This document shows positions 31,837 through 41,816 of a stretch of 64,000 nt of DNA, piece after piece. The stretch comes from Collinsella tanakaei (GTDB lineage Bacteria; Actinomycetota; Coriobacteriia; Coriobacteriales; Coriobacteriaceae): assembly GCF_016900375.1 (NCBI RefSeq), contig NZ_JACJKB010000002.1, forward strand, positions 62,001-126,000. Direction: 5' to 3'. The position numbers were made by a program, and so were the translations under genes. Numbering within the stretch: position 1 is the first letter of the stretch; the number at the start of each line of letters is the position of its first letter. The notes beneath the pieces were generated by a model, which saw only the letters and a list, made by a program, of their open reading frames with translations, had not been told where the DNA came from and did no database searches.

Positions 31837-34509
31837 CTACTCCGTGCGCAGGGCGATGACGGGGTCCTTCTTGGCGGCCATGCGGCTGGGGGCCACGCCC
31901 GCCACGAGCGAGAGCACGACCGAAATCACCACGAGCGCGATACCCGCGCCCACCGGCACGGCAGCCAGGTTGGCCACGTCCGCAACCTGCTCGATGATCA
32001 TGTTCACCGGAATGTCCAGCAGCACCGTCACCAGAATGCCCAGCACGCCGGACACCAGGCCTATGATGAAGGTCTCGGCGGTGAAGATGCGGCTCACGTC
32101 GCGCTTGCTCGCGCCGATGGAGCGAAGGATGCCGATCTCCTTCGTGCGCTCGAGCACCGAGATGTAGGTGATGATGCCGATCATGATCGAGCTCACCACG
32201 AGCGAGATGGCCACGAAGGCGATCAGGATGTAGGTGATGGCGTTCACGATGTCCGTCACGCTCGACATGAGGGTGCCCACGATGTCGGTGTACTGGATCT
32301 CGGTCCCCTCGCCCGAGGCTGCGATATCGTCGTTGTACGACTCGATCAGGTTGTCGATATACTCCTTGGCCTCGAAGTCGTTCGGGTAGATGTTGATGGT
32401 GAACGGATCGTCCATGCTCGCGACACCCAGCTTCTCGAGGTTACCCTCGTAGGTCGCGTTGTCGGTCTGCTGCGCCATCTGGCGCGAGAACGCGCTGGCG
32501 ATCTCGTCGTCGGAAAGGCCCTCGGCGCGCAGCTCGTCGATGTAGTCCTGCAGCTGCGACGCCTGGTCGGCGGGCATCTGGGCGATCAGGGCGTCGATGC
32601 CCTCCATGGTGAGCTCGTCGCTCGACGAATCGGAGAACGGCATGTCCGTGAAGATGTCGGTGCCCGGGTTGTCCTTCTGGGCGGCCACAGCTGCGCTGTC
32701 GTTGACGATCCCCACCAGGTGCTCCATGAGCTCGGGCGTATACAGGACGGCGCCCCAGTTGCTGCCGACGTCGCTATCCTCGCTCGGGCGCACGATGCCC
32801 ACGACGCGGACTTCCTCCGCACCGTCCACGACATCGCGCAGGTAGTTCTCGTCGTCGGCCATGTCCTTCCACGTGCCGTCGTCCTGCTCGGCGTACTTGG
32901 AGCTCTCGGGCACCAGCTTGAACGTGAGGTCCATGAGCTCGTCGTAGGTGTAGCTCGTCTGCTCGACCTCGTCGACCTCCTTGCCGGCGATGACGTCGGC
33001 CATCATGCCGCGCAGGTCGGCCTGATCGAGCAGCCCCAGCGCGTAGAGCGTGTAGTCGGAGATGCGATCGTTGCGGTCCACGTAGATCACGACCTCGTCC
33101 CAGCTCTCGGGCATGCGGCCGGCGACCACGTCGTAGTCGCGCTCCCACAGGTCGCGGTTGGGAAGCAGCTCCGTCCACACGTCGTAGCTCGACCCGCTCG
33201 TTCCGGACATGGTGCTCATCATCTCGGTCTGCGTCGAGCCCATGGAGATACCGAGCGCATCCATGACGGTCGCGGGGTTCACCTGCACCGCGCCCTTCGA
33301 GGTGTCGGCCTTGTAGACATTCAGCGGCGTATCGTAGGTGTACTCGATGGACGTCACGTAGTCGTTGATGTCGCCGGGGTTCGAATCGAGCCACTCCTTG
33401 ATGGCGCGCATGTCGTTCTCGTTGGCGCCGTCGGCGACACCCGTCACCATATCGGTCACAAGATCTTTCGACACGACATCGCCCGACGTGTTCTCCTCGG
33501 CGGCCTCCCCCGCCGTGCCCATCATCGAGGTCATCATGCTCGCGATGTCGATCGAGGTCTCCTGGATGGTCAGCGGGTAGTCGCCCATCGTGGATTCCTC
33601 GGTTTCGGCGATGTAGTTCTGCGCGCCGTCGGAAAGCGACAGGATGAGCGCGATGCCGATGATGCCGATCGAGCCGGCGAATGCCGTAAGGAAGGTGCGG
33701 CCCTTCTTGGTCATGAGGTTCGTGAACGACAGCGAGATGGCCGACAGATAGCTCATACCGCGCTTGCCCTTGCGCGCGTCGGCGACCGCATGGCTTTGGA
33801 TCTGCTCCTCGGTGAGGAACTCAGTCGCGGGGTCGACCGGGTTGGTGTCGCTCGTGAGCAGGCCGTCTTTGATGCGGACGATGCGGTCGGAATACTCCTC
33901 GGCAAGCTGCGGGTTGTGCGTGACCATGATGACAAGGCGGTCGCGCGAGAGCTTCTTCAAGATCTCCATGACCTCGACCGAGGTGTCGGTGTCGAGCGCG
34001 CCCGTGGGCTCGTCGGCCAAGATGATCTCGGGATCGTTGACGATGGCACGGGCGATGGCCACGCGCTGCATCTGGCCGCCAGACAGCTGGTTGGGCTTCT
34101 TGTTCATCTGCTCGGCGAGCCCCACCTGCGCGAGCGCCTCCTCGGCGCGGCGTCGACGCTCGGCCTTGGGCGCACCGGAGAGCAGCAGGGCCATCTCGAC
34201 GTTGGCGATGACGCTCTGGTGCGGAATGAGGTTGTAACTCTGGAAGACGAAACCGACCGAATGGTTGCGATAGGTGTCCCAGTCGCGGTCGAGGTAGCTT
34301 TTGGTGGAGCGTCCGTTGATGACCAGGTCGCCCCGGGTGTACTGATCCAGGCCGCCGATGATGTTGAGCAGCGTCGTCTTGCCGCAACCTGACTGGCCGA
34401 GGATGCTCACGAACTCCTGGTCGCGAAAGGTAACGGAGATTCCCTTGAGCGCGTGAACGACGGTGTCGCCCGACGGGTAGTCCTTGGTGATGTTCTTCAG
34501 CTCGAGCAT
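31837..34509 (-). CDS. MacB-like ABC transporter, ATPase and permease in one protein
   Basis: The protein has 890 residues. The ATPase domain (1 to about 225) has Walker [10 protein letters not shown] at 38-46, LSGGQMQR and DEPTGALD. A membrane helix near 270-290 ([18 protein letters not shown]) is followed by a large extracellular region (about 295-745, rich in Asp, Met and Ser) and three C-terminal helices of the FtsX type, the MacB layout. Such proteins drive mechanotransmission or export of peptides rather than import. The substrate is unknown. It stands alone, divergent from the methyltransferase gene. Confidence 0.88.
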   Translation of the reverse strand: MLELKNITKDYPSGDTVVHALKGISVTFRDQEFVSILGQSGCGKTTLLNIIGGLDQYTRGDLVINGRSTKSYLDRDWDTYRNHSVGFVFQSYNLIPHQSVIANVEMALLLSGAPKAERRRRAEEALAQVGLAEQMNKKPNQLSGGQMQRVAIARAIVNDPEIILADEPTGALDTDTSVEVMEILKKLSRDRLVIMVTHNPQLAEEYSDRIVRIKDGLLTSDTNPVDPATEFLTEEQIQSHAVADARKGKRGMSYLSAISLSFTNLMTKKGRTFLTAFAGSIGIIGIALILSLSDGAQNYIAETEESTMGDYPLTIQETSIDIASMMTSMMGTAGEAAEENTSGDVVSKDLVTDMVTGVADGANENDMRAIKEWLDSNPGDINDYVTSIEYTYDTPLNVYKADTSKGAVQVNPATVMDALGISMGSTQTEMMSTMSGTSGSSYDVWTELLPNRDLWERDYDVVAGRMPESWDEVVIYVDRNDRISDYTLYALGLLDQADLRGMMADVIAGKEVDEVEQTSYTYDELMDLTFKLVPESSKYAEQDDGTWKDMADDENYLRDVVDGAEEVRVVGIVRPSEDSDVGSNWGAVLYTPELMEHLVGIVNDSAAVAAQKDNPGTDIFTDMPFSDSSSDELTMEGIDALIAQMPADQASQLQDYIDELRAEGLSDDEIASAFSRQMAQQTDNATYEGNLEKLGVASMDDPFTINIYPNDFEAKEYIDNLIESYNDDIAASGEGTEIQYTDIVGTLMSSVTDIVNAITYILIAFVAISLVVSSIMIGIITYISVLERTKEIGILRSIGASKRDVSRIFTAETFIIGLVSGVLGILVTVLLDIPVNMIIEQVADVANLAAVPVGAGIALVVISVVLSLVAGVAPSRMAAKKDPVIALRTE

Positions 34510-34659
34510 GAATGCTTCCCCACAGCGTGTCTTTCGCGGTTCAATCTCACCTATCCTACCCCGTCCTCACCGGGCTAGTAGCAATTCCATGTATGTGCGC
34601 CCCATTATTAAGGTTGCACACGGCGTGCCCGGATGGCAGACTGCAGGTTGAACACGCCC

Positions 34660-34750
34660 GGATGTCCACTTTCAGGACGGAGATGTTTCCGGACATTCGG
34701 CGGCGCGAGCCGAATGTCCGGAAACATCTCCGTCCTGAAAGTGGACATCC
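34660..34750. repeat. family C palindrome with perfect 42-bp arms
   Basis: 34660-34701 and 34709-34750 are exact reverse complements with a 7-nt loop. The arm begins GGATGTCCACTTTCAGGACG. Unlike the other copies it sits between divergent genes, its right arm ending 18 nt before the methyltransferase start codon. Confidence 0.95.
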
Positions 34751-34768
34751 TCAACGATTGGAAGCTCT

Positions 34769-36043
34769 ATGGCTAAGCCGCGCGCCGCTGCAAAAAAGAA
34801 ACGCCCCGTCGCCGACGGACCCTGCCCCGTCGCCGACGGACCCTGCCCCGTCATGCGAGAGTGCGGCGGCTGCACGTGGCTCGGCATGCCCTACCGCAAG
34901 CAGCTCGCGCGCAAGCAGCAGGCCATGGACGAGCTGTTCGCCCCGCTCATCGAGCGCTATCGCTGGGATGTCTCCCTCGATCCCGTGCAGGGCATGGGAG
35001 GATACGCCGGCGAGGGCTCGCTGCCTGCGCCGCGCGCGTTTCGCTACAAGGCCGTCACGCCGTTCGCCCCCGGCCCGCACGGGGCGGTGCGCTGCGGCTT
35101 CTTCGCCCGGGGAACGCACCGCATCGTGCCTGTCCCCGACTGCATCGTCGAGGCTCCGGGCGCGCGAGCCATCCTAAACGGCATCGCCCAGGCCGCCCGA
35201 GCCTGCCGCATCCCCGCCTACGACGAGGACGCGCGCCGCGGCCTCCTGCGCTACGCCGTGCTGCGCATGGGTTGGAAAACCGACGAGGCGATGCTCACAA
35301 TCGTGACGAGCCAGCGCGACCTGCCGCGCTACCACGCGTTTCTCGAGGCGCTGCAGGGTATCGACCCCCGAATCACCACGATCGCCCAGAACGTCAACCC
35401 GCGCGTGACCAACGCCATCCTGGGTTCCGAGACGCATGTTCTCGCGGGCGAGGGACGCCTGCGCGACGGCCTTCTCGGCTGCTCGTTCGACATCTCCCCC
35501 ACCGCCTTCTACCAAACGAATCCCGCCCAGACCGAGGTCCTCTACCAGCTCGCTATCGACGGCATGGCGCTGCACGACGGGGATGTCCTCATGGACGCCT
35601 ACTGCGGCAGCGGCACCATCGGCCTCTGCGCGGTACGGGCGGCGCTCGACGCCGGGACCACGGTAAGGCTGCTCGGCGTGGAGAAGAACGCGGCGGGCAT
35701 CGCGGATGCGAAGCGTAACGCCGCTTTGAACGATCTGGATGACGTGGCGAGTTTCGTGGCCGATGACGCGACCGCCTACATGCGGCGCGCGGCCGAGCGG
35801 GGCGAGAAGGTCGATGTCCTGTGCTTCGACCCGCCACGCGCAGGCTCCACGCCGGCGTGCCTCGATGCCGCATGCACCCTCGCGCCGCGGAGCATCGTCT
35901 ACGTGAGCTGCAACCCGGTGACGCAGGTACGCGACATCGACCAACTGGCACGCGGCGGCTACCGCATGGTCCGCCTGACGCCGGTCGACATGTTCCCGCA
36001 CACCGATCACGTGGAGACCGTCGCGGTGCTGGAGCGCACGTAA
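34769..36043 (+). CDS. RumA/TrmA-family RNA (uracil-5-)-methyltransferase
   Basis: S-adenosylmethionine enzyme that methylates uracil C5 in rRNA or tRNA. It has 424 residues. The iron-sulfur ligands C26-x5-C32-x2-C35 are present near the N-terminus with a fourth Cys near 120. The methyltransferase core has YCGSGTIGL, FDPPRAGS and the catalytic Cys in SCNPVT near 380. No TRAM domain precedes the cluster. A 21-nt tandem duplication (34804-34845) repeats PVADGPC just before the cluster. 23S rRNA is the likely target but not certain. Confidence 0.9.
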   Translation: MAKPRAAAKKKRPVADGPCPVADGPCPVMRECGGCTWLGMPYRKQLARKQQAMDELFAPLIERYRWDVSLDPVQGMGGYAGEGSLPAPRAFRYKAVTPFAPGPHGAVRCGFFARGTHRIVPVPDCIVEAPGARAILNGIAQAARACRIPAYDEDARRGLLRYAVLRMGWKTDEAMLTIVTSQRDLPRYHAFLEALQGIDPRITTIAQNVNPRVTNAILGSETHVLAGEGRLRDGLLGCSFDISPTAFYQTNPAQTEVLYQLAIDGMALHDGDVLMDAYCGSGTIGLCAVRAALDAGTTVRLLGVEKNAAGIADAKRNAALNDLDDVASFVADDATAYMRRAAERGEKVDVLCFDPPRAGSTPACLDAACTLAPRSIVYVSCNPVTQVRDIDQLARGGYRMVRLTPVDMFPHTDHVETVAVLERT

Positions 36044-36052
36044 CGCCCTCGC

Positions 36053-36085
36053 GCGGGCGGGCAGAAGCGCTCTGCGCCCTCCCGC
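36053..36085. terminator. shared terminator between methyltransferase and FmdE genes
   Basis: GCGGGCGGGCAGA and TCTGCGCCCTCCCGC pair imperfectly. The hairpin fills the short gap between two convergent genes, with no strong U-tract on either side. Confidence 0.5.
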
Positions 36086-36664
36086 TTAGAGCTTCACCTC
36101 GGGACCGAGCGTATAGTACACGTGCTCGCCGGCACAGCGGCGGCAATACGTATGGCCATCGCGCTCGACGCCGCGCCCATCGTGGACGCGCTCGCCGCAC
36201 ACCTCGCAGATCTGCGTCTTGCGCGGGCGCCCCGGCAGGTCGAACTCCTTGAAATCGGGAAGATCGACCTCATGCACGCAGAACAGCTCGGCATCGGATA
36301 GGCCGTTGAAGAACGCGAGCATCTCCTGCTTGTCGTGCGGTGCCTTGGGGACGTCGTTGCGCTGCGTGATGCGGATAGCGCGATCGGCCGCGATGTCGTA
36401 GAAGCTCGCCGCCATGATGCCGTAGTCGTACCACTTGAGTCGGCGTCGCCCCAGATGGCAGTTCGCAACCGATATCACGGCATCCGCCAGACAGCGGTCG
36501 CATTCGACGAAGGCGATAAGGTCGCGGTAGGTGTCCGCATCCTCGATGCCGAAATACGCCATGGCCAAACGGGCCATGCGCGTGCCGATAACCTGCCCGG
36601 CACACATATGGCCATGAAACGCCACGGCCCGCTGCAGGTCTTCCTCAAACGTGCGCTTGAGCAT
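36086..36664 (-). CDS. FmdE-family protein with C-terminal zinc ribbon
   Basis: The protein is 192 residues. The FmdE domain opens AVAFHGHMCAGQVIGTRMA with H17, H19 and C21 as likely metal ligands, and further on shows DAVISVANCHLGRR. The C-terminus carries a CxxC...CxxC zinc ribbon (CEVCG, CRRCA). FmdE proteins are linked to formylmethanofuran or formate dehydrogenase and molybdenum handling, but no such partner is here. AAGGAGAAGG precedes the ATG. Exact function is unknown. Confidence 0.82.
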   Translation of the reverse strand: MLKRTFEEDLQRAVAFHGHMCAGQVIGTRMARLAMAYFGIEDADTYRDLIAFVECDRCLADAVISVANCHLGRRRLKWYDYGIMAASFYDIAADRAIRITQRNDVPKAPHDKQEMLAFFNGLSDAELFCVHEVDLPDFKEFDLPGRPRKTQICEVCGERVHDGRGVERDGHTYCRRCAGEHVYYTLGPEVKL

Positions 36665-36688
36665 GTATCCTTCTCCTTGTCACGGTCG

Positions 36689-36821
36689 GATGTCCACTTT
36701 CAGGACGGAGATGTTTCCGGACATTCGCCGGGCGCGGGACCGCCGGCCTCTGCGGGGAGGTGGCCGGCGGTCCCGCGCCCGGCGAATGTCCGGAAACATC
36801 TCCGTCCTGAAAGTGGACATC
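36689..36821. repeat. family C palindrome with perfect 60-bp arms
   Basis: 36689-36748 and 36762-36821 are exact reverse complements with a 13-nt loop. The outer 37 nt are those of the 34660 copy; the inner 22 nt (CCGGGCGCGGGACCGCCGGC...) are specific. It fills the gap between the PHP stop and FmdE start. Confidence 0.95.
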
Positions 36822-36824
36822 GTG

Positions 36825-37664
36825 CTAGTCGGTGTACTCCGAAAGGCTGGCGAGTTCGGTCAGGTTGCACACGTCTGCGTCGGCAAGCGCGCCCAAAAAC
36901 GTCGCGCGGTCGCGGTTCATGATGAGCTCCTGCGGAAACCCGATGCTCTCGAGCATATCCTGAGCGTGCGGAAAGCGCCCGATCACCGGCGCGACATGCG
37001 CATCGGTCGACACCACGATACCCACGCCCATCTCCGCGCAGCGCTGCGCGATGCGCGAGCACACGGTATGGAACCACCCGCGCGAATCGACCTCGAGGCT
37101 ATGCTCGTTGATCTCGATGAGCTTATGCTTCTCCTTGGCGACCGTCAGCACCTCGTCGTAATCGAACGGCACGCCGGAGCGGCCCGTGTGCCCCAAGATG
37201 AACACCTTGGGGTTCTCGAGTGCCCGCACATACATGCTCGTCGTGCGCGCAAGCGGTGCACCCTTGGTGAAGGCGCCATTATGCACGCTCGCGATGAGGT
37301 AGTCGAGCTGCCCGGTCACGCGGTCGAACAGGCTCCCCGCCTCGCGATACGGATTGCCCACGATGGTCTCGGACACGTCGATATCCTGGCCGAACAGCCC
37401 GCCATCGAGCGAGACGATATCGACCTCGGCGCCATGCAGGAGCGTCACGCCGTCCCACAAGCGCGGCCAGATGTCCTGATTCTGGAAGTACTGGAAGTTG
37501 CGGATATGCTGCTCGGGGAACAACATCTCGCTGAAGTGGTCGGTCGAGCCCAGAAGCTCGATGCCGCGCTCCCGGCAGACCGCCACGTTCTCGGAGATCG
37601 TCGAGTACGCATGCCGCGAGAACAACGTATGCGTGTGAACGTCGCAGGCGATCTGATAGGCCAT
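36825..37664 (-). CDS. PHP-domain phosphoesterase (YcdX-like)
   Basis: The protein is 279 residues with the PHP metal motifs: H10-x-H12 (DVHTHT), STDHFSE, GAEVDI, ASVHNG, LGHTGR and STDAHVA near the end. YcdX-type enzymes hydrolyse phosphomonoesters with a trinuclear zinc site in the cytoplasm. The neighbours (FmdE, aminotransferase) give no clear pathway. The substrate is unknown. Confidence 0.87.
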   Translation of the reverse strand: MAYQIACDVHTHTLFSRHAYSTISENVAVCRERGIELLGSTDHFSEMLFPEQHIRNFQYFQNQDIWPRLWDGVTLLHGAEVDIVSLDGGLFGQDIDVSETIVGNPYREAGSLFDRVTGQLDYLIASVHNGAFTKGAPLARTTSMYVRALENPKVFILGHTGRSGVPFDYDEVLTVAKEKHKLIEINEHSLEVDSRGWFHTVCSRIAQRCAEMGVGIVVSTDAHVAPVIGRFPHAQDMLESIGFPQELIMNRDRATFLGALADADVCNLTELASLSEYTD

Positions 37665-37733
37665 GACTCAACCCCCTTGCCGTGTTGGGTGCCCGAACGT
37701 GCGACGCTGCGGAGCGCCGCACGTTTGCAATCC

Positions 37734-38915
37734 TTATACCCGGTACTCCTCCGCAAGCTGCTTCCAGGCGGGAAGCGAATTCACGATGACATCGTAGTCG
37801 ATGCAGTAACCCAAGCGGAACCATCCCGTCACGCCGAAGCTGTTGGAGGGAACCGGCAGCAGCTCGTAGGCCTTCGCGCGCTCGCAGAACGCCTCGGCGT
37901 CATCCTCCAGTGCCTTGACCCACAGGTAGAACGCGCCATCGGGTTCCACATAGGTATAGCCGTACTCGGAAAGCGCCTGCGTGAGCACCGTGCGGTTGCG
38001 CGCATAGGCCTCGACGTCGGAGGGCTCGTCAACGCAATCGGCGACAACACGCTGGAACAGGGCGGGCGCGCACACGAAGCCGAGCGTGCGGGCGGCGCCG
38101 GCGATGGCGGGCATCACGCGATCGGCAAGCGAGCAGGTGTTGGGGACGAGCACCCAGCCCACGCGCTCGCCGGGCAGCGAGAGCGACTTGGAGTACGAAT
38201 AGCACACGATCGTGTGCTCGTAGATGGACGGGACCCACGGGACCTCGGCACCGTAGACGATCTCGCGGTACGGCTCATCGGAGATGAGGAAGATGGGCTG
38301 CTCGCGCCCCTCGTTCGCCTGGCGCAGGACCGCAGCGAGGGCCTCGAGGGTCTCGGCGGCATAGACCGCGCCGGTGGGATTATTGGGCGAGTCGATGATC
38401 ACCGCCGCCGTGCGCGGCGTGATCGCCGCCGCGACGGCCGCAGGGTCAACCTGGAAGGTCTCCTGATCGGCGAGCACCTCGACGCATGCCGCACCGGCCT
38501 TTTCGATCCACACGGCATATTCGGGGAAGTACGGCGCGATAACGATAACCTCCTCGCCCGGGGTCGTGATGGCGTGGATGGACATCGACACCGATGCGGC
38601 GGCACCTACGGTCATGAAGACATCTCCCTTGGTGTAGGACGTGCCGAATCGGCGGTTGAGCGACGCCGCGACCGCAGCGCGCGCCTCGGGGAGGCCGGGT
38701 GCCGGGGTGTAGCCGTGCAGTTGCTCGGCCGGAAGCTCCAGCGAGCGCTCGATGGACGCGCGCACCGCATCGGGCGCGGGAACGCTGGGGTTGCCCAGGG
38801 AGTAATCGAACACCTTGTCCGCACCGATCTGCGCCTTGCGCTCGAGACCGTACGAGAAGATCTCGCGAATCTTCGAGCTCTCGGCGCCGCGCGCGTACAT
38901 CACGTCGTTGATCAT
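37734..38915 (-). CDS. class I pyridoxal-phosphate aminotransferase
   Basis: The protein is 393 residues of the aspartate aminotransferase fold. The cofactor Lys is in SYSKSLSLPGERVGW near 236, with SPNNPTG before it and the substrate Arg in GWFRLGYC near the C-terminus. Residues GAFYLWVK fit the AspC/AlaC-like group. It acts on an amino acid that cannot be named from sequence. A small hairpin (AACGTGCG...CGCACGTT, about 37696-37724) follows its stop. Confidence 0.9.
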   Translation of the reverse strand: MINDVMYARGAESSKIREIFSYGLERKAQIGADKVFDYSLGNPSVPAPDAVRASIERSLELPAEQLHGYTPAPGLPEARAAVAASLNRRFGTSYTKGDVFMTVGAAASVSMSIHAITTPGEEVIVIAPYFPEYAVWIEKAGAACVEVLADQETFQVDPAAVAAAITPRTAAVIIDSPNNPTGAVYAAETLEALAAVLRQANEGREQPIFLISDEPYREIVYGAEVPWVPSIYEHTIVCYSYSKSLSLPGERVGWVLVPNTCSLADRVMPAIAGAARTLGFVCAPALFQRVVADCVDEPSDVEAYARNRTVLTQALSEYGYTYVEPDGAFYLWVKALEDDAEAFCERAKAYELLPVPSNSFGVTGWFRLGYCIDYDVIVNSLPAWKQLAEEYRV

Positions 38916-38985
38916 GGGAGCCTCGCTTTCGTGTCGTTTGTGCCATTGTACGCGCGAGATGAAGCGAAGCCCCCAAAGTTAACGA

Positions 38986-39091
38986 TTCAAGTTTGGGGAC
39001 AGGTCCCAAACTTGCATGAAAAAGCCTCCCGGTGGCGCTGACTGCCGGGAGGCTCGCTGATGAAAGTTTGGGACCTGTCCCCTATTTTTCA
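38986..39091. repeat. inverted pair of family A units bracketing the ftsH terminator
   Basis: The units at 38986-39016 and 39061-39091 are 31 nt each, in opposite orientation (loops ACAGGT and ACCTGT). The second has lost part of its right arm (CCCCTATTTTTCA) where it overlaps the ftsH end. The core is the ftsH terminator. Confidence 0.88.
39019..39053 (-). terminator. terminator of ftsH
   Basis: GCCTCCCGG pairs exactly with CCGGGAGGC across 12 nt, and the minus-strand RNA runs into TTTTTCATG. Confidence 0.82.
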
Positions 39092-41226
39092 TGTTCGGCG
39101 TCGAGGGCCTCCTGCGCATATGCGGTGGCCTCGGCAGCAATCTCCTCGTCGGAGGGCTTGGGCGCCGCAGGGACGGGAGAGGCGGGCGCCTCCTCGCTGT
39201 GCTCAGCGAGATACTCGTCCCACGTGTTGTCGAGCAGCGCCGTCACGGCATCGCCCTCGACGGTCTCGCGCTCGAGCAGGACCGTCTTCATGAGCTCGAG
39301 CTGTTCGCGGCGCTCGTTCAAAATCCGGTAGGCGCGCTCGTGCGCCTCGCGCATGATGCGCTGGACCTCGGCATCGATGCGGCGCGCCGTCTCCTCGGAG
39401 TAATCCTGATGGTCGGCGTAATCGCGACCGAGGAACACCTGGTGCTGTGCCTCGCCGAACACCTGCGTGCCCAGCTCCTGACTCATGCCCAGACGCGTGA
39501 CCATCTCGCGGGCCATCTTCGTGGCGCGCTCGAGGTCGTTGGAGGCGCCGCTCGTGATGTCGTCGCACATGATCTCCTCGGCCACGCGGCCGCCCAAAAA
39601 CACGGCGAGCTCGTCGAGCATCTCGTTTTTGGTCTTGAGGTAATGGTCCTCGGTGGGCAGCTGCATGGTGTAGCCCAGCGCCTGACCGCGCGGGATGATC
39701 GTGATCTTATGCACCGGGTCGGAGTGCTCCAGCACGTGACCCACCAGCGCATGGCCGCTCTCGTGGTACGCGATGGTCGTGCGCTCCGTCGCGCTCATGA
39801 CGCGCGCCTTGCGCTCGGGACCGGCGATAACGCGCTCCATGGACTCCTCCACCTCGTTCATGGAGATGGTGGTGCGATGGCGACGCGCAGCAAGCAGCGC
39901 GGACTCGTTGAGCAGGTTGGCGAGGTCGGCACCCGTGAAACCGACGGTGAGCTTGGCAAGCTTGTCGAAGCTCACGTCGTCTGCCAGCGGCTTGTTGGCG
40001 GCATGCACGCGCAGGATCTGCTCGCGTCCCTTCACATCGGGACGGTCGACCGTGATCTGACGGTCAAAACGGCCGGGGCGCAGCAGCGCGGGATCCAGGA
40101 TGTCCGGACGGTTGGTCGCGGCAATCAGAATGACGCTCTCGGACTCCTCGAAGCCGTCCATCTCGACCAGCAGCTGGTTCAGCGTCTGCTCGCGCTCGTC
40201 GTGGCCGCCGCCCAGGCCGGCACCGCGCTGGCGGCCGACCGCGTCGATCTCGTCGATGAAGATGATGGACGGCGACTGCGACTTCGCCTCCTTGAACAGG
40301 TCACGCACACGCGAGGCGCCCACGCCCACGAACATCTCGACGAAGTCGGAACCCGAGATGGAAAAGAACGGCACGCCCGCTTCGCCGGCCACCGCCTTGG
40401 CGAGCAGCGTCTTACCGGTGCCCGGAGGGCCGACCAGCAGAACGCCGCGCGGAATCTTGGCGCCAAGCTTGCGGAAGCGCTCGGGATCGGCCAGGAAGTC
40501 GCGGACCTCCTTGAGCTCCTCGACGGCCTCGTCGATACCGGCGACGTCGGCGAACTTCACCTTGGGGCGCGTGGCCTCGTTGGTCTTCGCGTTCGTCTTG
40601 CCGAACTGCATCGCCTTGCTGTTGGCACCGGTCATCTGGCGCATGAAGTAGATCATGAGGGCGATGAGCGCCACGGTGGGCAGCACGCTCATGAGCACGT
40701 TCGCGAGCAGGTTGGGGTCGGAGGTGTCGACGCTGTACAGCGTCTCGGGATGCTTGGCCATGAGCTCGGCCAGCGAGTCGGACCCCACATAGGTGGACAC
40801 GAACGGCACGGCATCGGCCTTATCTCCGACATCGTCCTTGTTCTGCCAGTAGGTGCCCTCAACGGAGCCGTCGGCCACCGTGTAGACGGCGCTCTCGACA
40901 CGCCCCTCCTCCACCGCGGTCACAAACGAGCTCGTCGGGATCTCGGTCACGCTGGCGGAGCTGCCGAACAGCCCGCCACCCATATTGAAGAACAGGTACG
41001 CGATAAGCACGCACCCGATGAGAAAGTACAGCCAGCCCACGCGCGAGGGAGGACGGTTGCCACCGCCCATTCCCGGGCCGCCGGGCATGCGGCGGCGATC
41101 GTCGAGCTTGTCGAACAGGCTCTCGCCCTCAGGCTCCTTGCGCTGCTTGGCAGGGCCGTTCGGATCGTCGCCCGCTGCGCGGAGCACCGTAATCGGACCC
41201 TCCGCGCGGTCGTTCCAACATGACAT
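39082..41226 (-). CDS. ftsH: ATP-dependent zinc metalloprotease FtsH
   Basis: Membrane-anchored AAA protease that degrades misfolded membrane proteins. It has 714 residues with an N-terminal helix ([16 protein letters not shown]), a periplasm-side domain, a second helix ([11 protein letters not shown]), the AAA module with GPPGTGKT near 266 and the zinc motif HESGH near 488. The extra N-terminal 60 residues are polar. The ATG follows the hpt stop by 2 nt with GGAGG 12 nt before it. The final codons lie in a family A repeat, giving EHEK and a TAG stop. Confidence 0.93.
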   Translation of the reverse strand: MSCWNDRAEGPITVLRAAGDDPNGPAKQRKEPEGESLFDKLDDRRRMPGGPGMGGGNRPPSRVGWLYFLIGCVLIAYLFFNMGGGLFGSSASVTEIPTSSFVTAVEEGRVESAVYTVADGSVEGTYWQNKDDVGDKADAVPFVSTYVGSDSLAELMAKHPETLYSVDTSDPNLLANVLMSVLPTVALIALMIYFMRQMTGANSKAMQFGKTNAKTNEATRPKVKFADVAGIDEAVEELKEVRDFLADPERFRKLGAKIPRGVLLVGPPGTGKTLLAKAVAGEAGVPFFSISGSDFVEMFVGVGASRVRDLFKEAKSQSPSIIFIDEIDAVGRQRGAGLGGGHDEREQTLNQLLVEMDGFEESESVILIAATNRPDILDPALLRPGRFDRQITVDRPDVKGREQILRVHAANKPLADDVSFDKLAKLTVGFTGADLANLLNESALLAARRHRTTISMNEVEESMERVIAGPERKARVMSATERTTIAYHESGHALVGHVLEHSDPVHKITIIPRGQALGYTMQLPTEDHYLKTKNEMLDELAVFLGGRVAEEIMCDDITSGASNDLERATKMAREMVTRLGMSQELGTQVFGEAQHQVFLGRDYADHQDYSEETARRIDAEVQRIMREAHERAYRILNERREQLELMKTVLLERETVEGDAVTALLDNTWDEYLAEHSEEAPASPVPAAPKPSDEEIAAEATAYAQEALDAEHEK

Positions 41227-41227
41227 A

Positions 41228-41776
41228 CTACGAATAGACCTCCGGTTTAAGAACACCCACGTAGGGGAGGTTGCGGTAGCGCTCGGCATAGTCGAGACCA
41301 TAGCCGACCACGAAATCGTCGGGGCAGTGCGTACCCACGTACTTCGGGTTCACAGCGGCCTGCTTGCCCTGCACGTCCTTCCACAGGAAGGTGGCCACCT
41401 CGAGCGACGCCGGATGGCGGCTCGAGAGGTTCTTCATGAGGTAGTTGAGCGTCAGGCCGGAATCCAGAACGTCCTCGACGATGAGCACGTTGCGGCCCTT
41501 GATGTCGATGTCGAGGTCCTTGACGATGCGGACGATACCCGACGACTTGGCGGCGGCACCGTAGCTCGAAACAGCCATGAAGTCGATGGCGATCGGGAGC
41601 TCGATGGAGCGCATGAGGTCGCCCATGAACACGACCGCGCCGCGGAGCACGGCGATCAGCACCAGGTCCTTGCCCTGATAGTCGCGGGTGATCTCGGCAC
41701 CCATCCGCTTGACGATAGAGGCGATGTTGTCGCGATCGAACAGGATGCGATCGATATCGGGATGCAGGGCTTCCAT
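41228..41776 (-). CDS. hpt: hypoxanthine phosphoribosyltransferase
   Basis: Purine salvage enzyme that joins hypoxanthine or guanine to PRPP. It has 182 residues with the PRPP loop VLIVEDVLDSGLTLNYL near 93-109 and the purine-site segment KYVGTHCPDDFVVGYGLDY. The start ATG has GAAAGG upstream. The order tilS-hpt-ftsH is the one seen across many Gram-positive genomes. Confidence 0.93.
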   Translation of the reverse strand: MEALHPDIDRILFDRDNIASIVKRMGAEITRDYQGKDLVLIAVLRGAVVFMGDLMRSIELPIAIDFMAVSSYGAAAKSSGIVRIVKDLDIDIKGRNVLIVEDVLDSGLTLNYLMKNLSSRHPASLEVATFLWKDVQGKQAAVNPKYVGTHCPDDFVVGYGLDYAERYRNLPYVGVLKPEVYS

Positions 41777-41816
41777 GGCTGACCTTTCTGCTCGCGGGGA
41801 CCGGCTGCGGCACACC

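Noticed and set aside
4706-39091. Repeated 31-nt units considered as CRISPR repeats
   Set aside because: They are dispersed singly or in inverted pairs, not in regular arrays with unique spacers, and no cas genes are present.
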